From the NCBI RefSeq assembly GCF_030867145.1, contig NC_134434.1:2976001-3040000 (forward strand): DNA of 64,000 nucleotides, in the 5' to 3' direction. Position numbers and translations under genes: made by a program. Shown here in pieces: positions 11,690 to 28,808 of the stretch. How positions within the stretch are numbered: the first letter of the stretch is position 1; each line of letters starts with the position of its first letter. Under the pieces are notes generated by a model. That model saw nothing but the letters and a program-made list of their open reading frames with translations. It made no database searches and was not told the origin of the DNA. Source of the DNA: Opisthocomus hoazin (taxonomy: Eukaryota > Chordata > Aves > Opisthocomiformes > Opisthocomidae).

Positions 11690-13440
11690 AGCACAACAAG
11701 AGGTGACAACCTACTATCAAGGACACACATGGACATCATGATTCAGTCCTATGGGAATGACTTTCTACACTAGCTCACTGAAAATGGCAATGACAATATT
11801 AATTAATATGACTCAGAGGACAAGAAATCACAGCATGGAATTCCTTCTTTCTGTGACAGCCCCTGCTGGGCTCCGTGGTGTGACCAGAAAGGTAACCCTA
11901 CTTTACCATCGCCATCTCCCTCTTCTGGGGTGGGGGTGCATGGACACATGCTGCTGAGAAAACACACACGCTCTCCCAGTGACAGCCTTGCAGCTGGGCC
12001 AGCCAAAGACTCCCTTTGTGAGCATGGGGCCACATCCTAAAGCAGAGAACACCTACACTGCCACATGCTAGGCAGCACCCACTCTCTTCCCATGTGGTTA
12101 ATCCAGAAGGATGGTCCTGGGTGCTAGCAAAACCCACTGACATCACCGAGAGGTCCACGTGCCCAGTACATCTTGGATCAAGCCCAAACCTGCTCTCTTA
12201 AAAGCCACCTGCCACAGACACGTTCAGCTGAGATGTCTCCTGAAAACAAATCGTGGGCCTTCTGATCCAGACGTGACAGCGGAGGCTCTGAGGAGAGCTG
12301 GTAACAAATGCTCCCTGCTTTATTTCACTGGTGTTACACTAATGTCAAATTGCCAAAGAGAAAAATCAGACCATGTGCAATACCTTTTGTAGACAGAAAG
12401 ACGAAGGCAAAACAAAAAACTCACCAATGCTATGGCTAAATTTGATCATTCTGCTGCTAAACATGCTCACTCCCCACCCCCCGTGCGGTTCTGCTCTTCT
12501 CCTTATTGCACGTGAACGGCTCTTACAGCGCAAGGGAGTTACAGGAGACGAACAAATCCCTGTCCTTACTTGAGAGACCTGTGTGCCTGACTCCCTGCAC
12601 TGTGTGCAGTTTATTTTAGTGGACATAAACATTATGCCTAAGGTATGTTTATTAGCATACACAAAGGCATTTCAGAGGAGTGACATACAGTATGGTAACT
12701 GTCACTTCAGAGTATGCATGCAGCCGCTGACAGTGGGCACTGTGACAAAGCAGAGCCAAGAATGGGCTGTATGGCTGAAGTTAACAAGTGTAAATAAATC
12801 CCTTTTCCATGCTGCAGCCACTGTGTACGTTTGCTTTGCACGTCGGTGAACTTCAGAAAGGGATTTATGTAAGTGCAAGGCTACGGCGCAGGCCATGACT
12901 TTTGTAACAGGGACAGCCAAACGGAAGACCATCACACTGCACCTAACTGTAAGCCACAGGTCTTTCTTTCAGCCCCAAATGCAAAATCAACCACCTTTAT
13001 GAGAAGGTATAAAAAGTTACCTGCATATAGATAAGTCATCTTCTACCTTCATATTCCAACTGCTAAGTGTAGAGCAGTTAAAGAGATTACACATGTATAT
13101 ACCAGAGCCAACATCTAGCTAGAGGGAAAAGAATCATCAAGTATGTTACAGTGGGCTTTTAAATATTCTTCACACTTCAGAAAGGGGAAAAAAAAAAAAA
13201 GCTTTGTAAAGAAGCCTCTTTTCTCTGATGCCTGCACCCAAATTAGTAAAAAGCACATTATATCAGTAGCTTCACATGTATTTAATGCACTTTAATTTTT
13301 GAGAAGAAACTAGTTTTATATATTTTGCATTTTTGTACAGTTGCACATTGGAATATATCTGTAGCCAGCAACGCAAAAGGCAGTCTAAAAATTAAGACAA
13401 AAAATCCTCAAACTACCAGTGTTACTTTTAAATTAATAAA
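11690..13440 (+). other. SMIM5: Probable SMIM5 3' UTR
   Basis: This is noncoding sequence after the SMIM5 stop, with AATAAA at 12793-12798 and at 13435-13440 as candidate polyadenylation signals. AU-rich stretches near 13260-13350 fit a 3' UTR. Which signal is used cannot be decided from sequence alone. Confidence 0.45.
13435..13440 (+). terminator. SMIM5: Candidate SMIM5 polyadenylation signal
   Basis: AATAAA after an AU-rich run, on the SMIM5 strand, with T-rich DNA a little upstream. An alternative AATAAA is at 12793. Confidence 0.35.
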
Positions 13441-15589
13441 AAGGAAAACTTTCCAGCAGAAGATGAGGATGTTCCTTAGAAACTAAACATTTGAGCCCCA
13501 ACTTGACAGTTGCCAACAGGAGACTGCACTAGTGTGAGCTACTGCATGCACAGTTACATTAAGCCTAACGAAGCACTGGCCTTTATTACGCTGTCCCAAA
13601 GCTTTCAATCCCAACCAATATGCTAGGGTAGGATAAGCTCAAGCGTGGCATCCATTTACTCAAATCAACAGTCAGAGATGCGTCGCACGAACCTCTCTGT
13701 CAGCTATGTCTTTGCTCATCTCACTGACAGACAATCAAGTTGACATAGGAAGTCTCAGAACCTGTTTTGCAGGGGACAGACTCAGCAGATGTTTCTGTAT
13801 CTAAGTCACGGGACCTGTGAAAGAACAGAGCTTACTTTCTTTCCTAGCCTGTGCTAGACGGTGCCAGCTACAGGAATGAACAGAATCCCATTGAGAAATG
13901 TTTTAGCAGCACGGAACCAGTCTGTGCTAACAGTCAGGAGGAAGCTGCAGCGGGCTGGAAACATACCAACAGCTGACAGGTTGCTGTCACTGGGATCAAG
14001 CTGCCAGGCCTTATCTCAACAGGAAAAGCTACAAATACATGTTTCCCAGTGGTGTTCCAAGTTAAACCACTGACAGATACAAGGCAGGGGCACAAGAGAA
14101 ATGGCTCCTGTGTTATCTCTGCTACTGTAAGTTCCTAAATTAGAAGCAGAGAATAAACACAGCACTGTTATAAGAGAAGGAGAGAAAATTAACCAGTTGT
14201 CTAAAGAATTCAGGTGGTTTTCTGGAGCAGAGGAGCAGCCACCACGTAGAGGAGGCATCCCTGGACCATTTTCTACACACTTGCCTGGACCTCACAGGCC
14301 TAATGTTCTGCTTTCTACTGTTTTGTACTGTTCTACTCAGCTGGACTATTCCTATACTTAGGATTTAGATATGCCAATTGCTCGCTTGGGCTGGGTGGGG
14401 TCTGCTGCATTCTTGCATGCAGCAGATCTGGTTGGCCTGAAAGATGCCCAGCAAATCCCCAGCTTACTGCAGCTCTTCAGTTTCTGTTGACTAGAAACAT
14501 GCCAGTCTTTGGGTCCCTGCTCACCACTCACAGAAGCTTTTGTGGTTTTGGTTTCAACCATTACCCACATAAAGGGATCTGGAGCGCCCTGAGCACTAGT
14601 GAGGATGGATCCTCTCTGTTTCAAAAAGCAGAGGGAGATTCAGAAGAGGACAGACTGATTCAAACACAGCAACTTCTGTACACGTTGTGAAAGTCTGAGT
14701 GAGCCTAGAAGGAACTGCAAGGAAATACAGTTACTTCAGTCCTGATGTAACAAGTGTTGAAATGGTTTATTTCCCTGAGGAACCTAAAAGAGGCAGTGAG
14801 GCCAACCGCTCCAGCAGAAGTGGTTGAAGTTTTATTGACAACTTAACGGAATAGCTTCTATTCTGTCACATCATCCCTCTGGTTTCAAAGTTGTTTGCCT
14901 GGCTTGCGAAAAACAAGTTTCCTTTTACACATGCAGCCTCACACACCACAGTCTCCTCCTCCTCCTCCCCTCCCACCTCTCTCCAGCACCATCCCTCTGG
15001 TCTTCTTCAGTTAGGAAAGCAACAGGGAGTCTATTTTATTGCAGCTAACAGCAGCACAAGGCTCTGTAATGAGTTTATCCATCTGAACTGTCACAATGAA
15101 GTTTGGACTGGAGGGCAGTCTTGTTCAGAGTCTTATCTGAGACATGGCAGCCTCCTAATGGAGCTTACAATACAGGTCAGGGAAACAAAGCCCTCTTCTC
15201 TCCACCACAACCAGCTGCCTTCCCCAGTCAGAGGACATAGTAGGCCTTTACAAGCACCGGAACAGGTGCATGAGTGGATAAAGCCATGCAGAAGAAATAT
15301 CTGAACAGTTGAACCAGGTCTTTTCAACTAGACTCAAGGCCTTTGATTAGATTAGCCACACCTTTGCAGGAAAGTCAGCTGTTAATCATTTACTGTAGTA
15401 CAAACAGGCAACTTCCATGCTAGCTCTACAGGTCTCCAGGTGCAGTAAGGGGGTCCGTCACCACAGGGCAAGATCTCTTGGAGTGGATGCAGAGGAGGCA
15501 CCAGAAGAAACGCCTACTACAAACACAGCAGCTTCAGGTATTTATAAAATCACATACAGCTCTCCTATTTCAGAGATCTGATCAATGGA
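13441..15589. other. Noncoding stretch between SMIM5 and a CR1 copy
   Basis: No exon or RNA gene recognised. Open frames here (13861-14073, 14487-14690, 14891-15304) lack conserved motifs or splice context. Confidence 0.55.
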
Positions 15590-16050
15590 GAACTACTGGA
15601 GAGAGTCCAGTGGAGGGCTATGAGGATGAGGAGGGGACTGGAGCATCTCTCCTTTGAAGAGAGGCTGAGGGAGCTGGACTTGTTTAGCCTGAAGAAGAGA
15701 AGGCTGCGAGGGGACCTTATAAATGCTTATAAATATCTGGAGGGTGGGTGTCAGGAGGATGGGGCCAGACTCTTTTCAGTGGTGCCCAGGGACAGGACAA
15801 GGGGCACAAACTGAAGCAGAGGAAGTTCCATCTGAACATGAGGAAGAACTTCTTTACCTTGAGAGTGACAGAGCACTAGAACAGGCTGCCCAGAGGGGCT
15901 GTGGATTCTCCTTCTCTGGAGATATTCCAGACCCACCTGGACAAGGTCCTGTGCAGCCTGCTCTAGGTGACCCTGCTTCAGCAGGGGGGGCTGGACTGGA
16001 TGATCCCCAGAGGTCCCTTCCAACCCCCACAACTCTGTGATTCTGCGATT
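15590..16050 (+). mobile_element. CR1 LINE 3' fragment
   Basis: This second and better preserved CR1 3' end includes the ORF2 tail ([20 protein letters not shown], then a frame break), the AGAGGTCCCTTCCAAC segment and the terminal CTGTGATTCTGCGATT. It is truncated at the 5' end and frameshifted, so inactive. It inserted in the same orientation as SMIM6. Confidence 0.95.
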
Positions 16051-17345
16051 AACTGTGGCTAGCAAAAGAGACAGGAACTTCTCGGGTGTACAGTGACACA
16101 GGGTTTCTGCCTTTGGGTCTACCTAGATACTGCCCAGTATCTAGGCTGCCTGCTTTTTAAAGGCAAAGGAAGCTACCCAGAACAGCACTGATGTCCTGTA
16201 TGCCTGTTCGTTAGAGACTGGGCATGGTCACCTGCCATCATTCCAGGAAGCAAAGCATGAACTGAATATATTTGGCTGATGAGAAAGAAACCAAAACTTT
16301 AGCAAACTGAAGTGTGAGCTTGTGTTCCTAGTCAAATGTGACTTGCTGCGGATGAAACACGCTTCACGTGACTAATCTGCTTCCTTACAGTATTAAGGAT
16401 GCAGACATAAGGGGCAGCAAGTCCAAAAAATTTTCAAAAATAACAAAGATCTCTTCCTGTAATATGTCTGCACAGTCATATTTGAGTGAAAGTGTGAGAA
16501 ATAATCCATCCTTTCCCTTGAGAGGCAAGAAAGCTTTAGTAAAACCACAAGATACTTGCAGAGAGATGCTGGATGTTCTTTAGAAAGCTGACAGCCAAGT
16601 CATTATGCAAAGTATCAGTAAAAGAGCATGTGTGTAGAACCCCCTGAGATCCCAGTTTAAATTATTGCTGAATGTAAGTACTTCACGGGAAGAAAACTTA
16701 TGCTTCTATTGCAGAGTAACTGAAAGCATTACTAAAGCAAACTCATTTAACAGGAGACTTTTTTTTTTTACGTAACTACTCTAAGCCCTATGAGAGCGAC
16801 AAGTTGTACATGAAGATCGTTGCTTATTGTTGGTGGGATGTTTTGGTTGGAATTTGTTTGGTTTTAAATGTGTTCATTTAATCTCCAGTGTGTTTCCAGA
16901 GTGTAGGGGCCCAACTTCTTTTTACAGTTCTTTCCAATGGTATCAGTTGAGTTCTCCCATTGAATACTTGTCTTTCATGTCTAGGCTGTACAATTGACAG
17001 AGATGAAGGGTTCATACTGAACGTGCTGGGGGAGACACTATATTATATTATTAAAAATATTGATAAACTCTGATTAAAATAAATCTCAACTGCCAAAATC
17101 TTGTAAAGCTCAAAGCTTTCTTTACATCTCTGTAGATCTGGCTGTGAGACTGGCCTCAGTTACCTTTCTTCTGGGTTATGCTCCCATTTCTGTGAAGGAT
17201 GACTCTCCCTTTTGGAAGAGGGATGCCTGCAGGCACAGAGAGCATGCATGCCTATACTGGTTTTGGGACTGTGGCTCAGAGCACAGAGAGGATACACGAA
17301 CATCTGATATTGTTGTTGTCTACCTCCAGCAGGGTGGAAGCCAGC
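16051..17345 (+). other. SMIM6 upstream region, noncoding
   Basis: No coding signal was seen. A pyrimidine-rich acceptor (TTGTTGTTGTCTACCTCCAG, with a further AG three bases on) lies just before the SMIM6 start. SMIM6 therefore probably has one or more untranslated upstream exons, not identified here. AATAAA near 17080 has no clear owner. Confidence 0.45.
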
Positions 17346-17531
17346 ATGTCATCAGTACAAGAGGCATCCTCAGTTCTGGAAGACCTAAAGAGACTGATTA
17401 CAAGAAGTGACTGGGCTCTTGGAGGCCTAGTGGTGATTAGCACCTTCTGTCTTGTTTTTGTTGCTCTCCTCTTATTTGCTGCCATCTTTGGGTGCTGCTC
17501 ATCTCCAAGGCACCGACAGAGTGGTGCATAA
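17346..17531 (+). CDS. SMIM6: SMIM6 / endoregulin micropeptide
   Basis: A single coding exon of 186 nt encodes 61 aa; the human protein is 62 aa. A charged N-terminal helix (about residues 10-22) precedes W23 and a membrane helix at about 26-48. Residues GGLVVISTF and LLLFAAIFG line up with human GGLAVIILF and LLILFAIVFG, with the same W-x-x-G-G-L spacing, followed by a short basic tail. SMIM6 is known as endoregulin, a single-pass ER micropeptide that binds and inhibits the SERCA calcium pump, related to phospholamban and sarcolipin. The function here is inferred from that homology. I chose the ATG at 17346 because an acceptor lies just upstream (about 17330-17333) and human length fits; the frame stays open to 17199 but that part looks intronic. 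The gene lies antisense in RECQL5 intron 7. Confidence 0.88.
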   Translation: MSSVQEASSVLEDLKRLITRSDWALGGLVVISTFCLVFVALLLFAAIFGCCSSPRHRQSGA

Positions 17532-19874
17532 ACAGCAACGCTGAGATGCAGTACTTGGAGCCCTGCAGCTAAGCAAGGATCAGCCCAGCTACATGATGAT
17601 TGTGTTGCTCACAGAAAGATCTCTCATATTCTCTCCCTGGGTGGCGATTTCTCCCCCTGCAACTTTTCTGCATCAAGAGCAATGCACCAACACCAGCAAA
17701 TTGTTCTGCAAGTCCACAGCAAACTCAATACATAATGCTATCTGTATTCAGGAGCTTCATGACTAGCCAAATACCAAAGTCAACTCATCTCTGCCCAATT
17801 TTTATCTTTTAAGCAAAACCAATGGTTAGAGGTGGCAAATGGTCAGCCACCACCTAAAACTGATAAAGGTGTCTTCCGCTGCTGCAGTTACATGGTAGAT
17901 TTTTTTCCATCTTGCAAATGGGCAATAAGCAACTCTGAACAGAAAAAGCTTTGTCTAAACCCACTCTCTAAAAGCAGCTTATACCATTGTTCTCCTGTCA
18001 TACTCGGACAATAGCCTAAATATACTATGCAAAAACTTGCTTGCCAGTATACAAGTCTGTCTGTATTTGTTCTTCTTTAGAACCTTGCAAGGTCAGTTTC
18101 AGGTTTGCTTTCACTGTTTGGATAGTGAATAGAGCTGTACTAATTCAAAATGTAAAAAAGAAATGCAACGTGGCGTTCCTTTACATAGCATCTTCGTCTC
18201 CTGTACAGTTATGAGCGGGGAAGGCAGTCAGTGGTGCTGCAATATGTGACTCTAGGATGCATACGGCATGGTATACAGTAAGAAGAATGTACCAAGCTGG
18301 AGGAGGGAAGAAAAAGTATGGGAGACATGATTTCTAATTAGGTCAGTGATATTTCCTTACAGAAATCTCTCTTCTGTGTACCCAGTTAAATCCTATTTCC
18401 ATTACTATTCATCTGGGCCAAGGAGAATGCTTTCTCTCTGTCCCTACTCGGTTATTGCCTCACTGCTGCAGTGCAACCCTAGAGAATAGGGTTCTCACTT
18501 CAGAGAGCAGTCTGGCTCCTTACGGCCTGCATGAAGTGGGAGATGCTGTAAGGTGGACATGGAGCCTAACTCGGGCCCTCACTGAGACACCACCCTGCAA
18601 CGTCCTGCAACTGCTTCTGGCTTGTGCAAGGTTAGTTCAGTGATCCCAGTCCAGTTTTTACAGCACTTGTGTCTATTCCAAGAAATGATGGTCACTACTA
18701 ACTCTACTGATAACCAGCTTGGGAGTCAAGGAGAAATAGATACCAAGACAAGGCTTCCTGAGGTTAACATCTAACCGGATTCACACAGCCACCTCTCAGA
18801 TTACACAAAACCCAGACACAAACAGCTATCTGGCCACTCTTGCTGTGAGCTCGTAACACACCCCAGCAGGAGCAGAGCTGCTTAGCCAAGTTAAGTGGAT
18901 CAGACTCTTTCAGCAGGAAGCCTCCTAGTAGCTACTTCCCAGAATCACCTTGACTTTGGACAAAGTGCTCCTTCAGGTGTCCCAGGACTACTCAATGTTG
19001 TACCATATTTCAATACAAGCAAGGCTCTCCCAGAGCAACTTCATAAAACCAGAATTTGTTTACCAAACAAGATCACAAGGAGAGCATATGTTCACCAGGG
19101 CATCAGAAAATCAGCACGTGTTACATTCACATTGAAAAATGTTGCCATAGACAGAGGTGTGAAAAATTAAACAAAACACAGACTTGAAAGCCAGACATAT
19201 GTTGACCATTTTCAGTTGGTGAACACATACTGCTCTCTTACTGGCAAAATTATAGCTCTGATGTCTTATCCAGCATAGAGTAGCAATTAGTACAATTACA
19301 GCTTACAAGTCATGAACTAAACCTGAACAATGCACTCTGTGGTTGCTAGTCTGCATTTAGATTGGGCACTTCTGTAATCTGGGCCTCTCTCTGAAACCTT
19401 CTCAGCACCATCAGCTCCTTCCAAGGTCAATGAGAATCACGGATACCTAGTGCTTTGCAGAGCAGAACCCCTGAGATTTACAGAAGCATTAATTGCTTCC
19501 ATCCCATGCTGATTAGGCTGTCTGTCTCCTTAGAGGAGAGATGATCTAGTGAAGGAGGACAGAGTCAAAACAAAAGCAAACATAACTAAGTCAACCCATC
19601 ATCAAAGACAGAACATAGCCAGAGGATTTATAGTTTAACATCACCATGTCACTTGCTCAGGCTGCAAGAACAACATCTTGGTTAACTCAGAGGTGGGAGC
19701 GAGTAAGAGATGTCTCAGGGACACCTTCCTTAGTCTAGACAGCAAAGTTATCAGGCGATTCATTCAGTATTTTCTTCTTCATGGACATGCAAGACCTCAG
19801 CCATAACAGTGCCTTAGAAGGCACAGGGCACGGTTTCCTCAACATTAAACAGTATTTGGAAGAAGTGCACTCAC
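17532..19874. other. Noncoding: SMIM6 3' side and start of RECQL5 intron 7
   Basis: It holds the SMIM6 3' UTR (extent not determined) and the 5' part of RECQL5 intron 7 on the other strand. I found no RECQL5 exon 8 here and no clear repeat. Confidence 0.5.
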
Positions 19875-28064
<8,190 letters not shown>

Positions 28065-28446
28065 CTTAGAGTTAAGCTGGGAAGCGTGACAGGAACCGAT
28101 GCTCGACCCCAACGCGGCCACCCTCCTCCGGCCACGGCCTGCCCGCCTCTGCCCGAACCCCTCCCCCCTCCTCTCCCCCCCCCAAGGATGCCACCCAGGC
28201 CCCCTCGCTGGAGGGAACCCCGGTATCGCTGCTCCTGGGACAGGCCCAGGCCTCCCGGCGGGCCACGGCCCGGGCTCAGCTGGGCCTGGGGCGGCTGTAG
28301 CGGGAGGGCGCACGGCCTGTATCCCTCCGCCGTCTCCTGTCCCGTGTGTGCGTGTGTGTCTCCCCGCGCCGTACCCCTCCGCGCCCCGACCCCCACCCTC
28401 TCGCACTCGGTCAGCGTCCGGCAGGTGCTGTCGCGGCGCCGAGTGA

Positions 28447-28454
28447 TGACGTCA
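28447..28454. promoter_or_regulatory. Consensus CRE (CREB/ATF site)
   Basis: Perfect palindrome TGACGTCA in the middle of the divergent promoter, 383 bp from the RECQL5 ATG and 240 bp from the SAP30BP ATG. Confidence 0.75.
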
Positions 28455-28520
28455 GAAAACCTCTTAAAGGACCAGCCCCCTCCATAAACACCCCGCGCGT
28501 CTTTTATCCACTCCTCTCCT

Positions 28521-28535
28521 CCCCCCCCCCCCCCC
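28521..28535 (+). repeat. C15 homopolymer in the divergent promoter
   Basis: Fifteen C after a CT-rich stretch. It may be length-variable. Confidence 0.9.
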
Positions 28536-28625
28536 AAACCCTGCTGCGCCTCGCTGAGGGGTTTTCTCCTCTCGCCGTACGCGGGCGCCGGAGCTCTCGG
28601 CCTCAGGAGGACGAAGCAAGACGGA

Positions 28626-28639
28626 GTTGCTATGGCGAC
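28626..28639. promoter_or_regulatory. X-box-like RFX site
   Basis: GTTGCTATGGCGAC matches the palindromic RFX site GTTGCCATGGCAAC at 12 of 14 positions. It also contains the upstream ATG at 28632. Confidence 0.5.
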
Positions 28640-28664
28640 TGCGCTGTTGCGTCATCCCCGCGCG

Positions 28665-28672
28665 CCGGAAGT
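28665..28672 (+). promoter_or_regulatory. ETS/GABP site
   Basis: CCGGAAGT, a full ETS core, 22-29 bp upstream of the SAP30BP start codon. Typical of TATA-less housekeeping promoters. Confidence 0.65.
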
Positions 28673-28690
28673 CCTCCGCGGCGGAGGCGG

Positions 28691-28701
28691 AAGATGGCGG
28701 C
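28691..28701 (+). promoter_or_regulatory. SAP30BP: YY1-like element over the SAP30BP start codon
   Basis: AAGATGGCGGC matches the YY1 consensus that in many genes overlaps the initiator ATG just downstream of the transcription start. It suggests a very short 5' UTR. Confidence 0.6.
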
Positions 28702-28808
28702 GGCGAAGCGGAGCGTCCTCTCCTCATTAGCGGTTTACGCCGAGGATTCGGACCCAGAGTCGGACAGCGAGGCCGGGACGGGGGGAAGCGATGGGGGAAC
28801 GGCTATGG
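28694..28808 (+). CDS. SAP30BP: SAP30BP exon 1, coding part
   Basis: 115 nt, residues 1-38 plus one base. The MAAAKRSVLSSLAVYAEDSD start is followed by an acidic and Gly-rich run. The human counterpart begins MAGKKNVLSSLAVYAEDSE. Donor ATGG|GTGAGG. Confidence 0.95.

Larger units (their letters stand above)
28065..28693. promoter_or_regulatory. Head-to-head RECQL5/SAP30BP CpG-island promoter
   Basis: 629 bp separate the two divergent start codons. The DNA is GC- and CpG-rich with no TATA box in a convincing place, as in many bidirectional housekeeping promoters. Sites visible are a perfect CRE (28447-28454), an RFX/X-box-like element (28626-28639), a half-CRE TTGCGTCAT (28647-28655), an ETS site (28665-28672) and a YY1-like element over the SAP30BP start (28691-28701). 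A C15 run sits at 28521-28535. Transcription start sites cannot be fixed from sequence. Confidence 0.8.
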
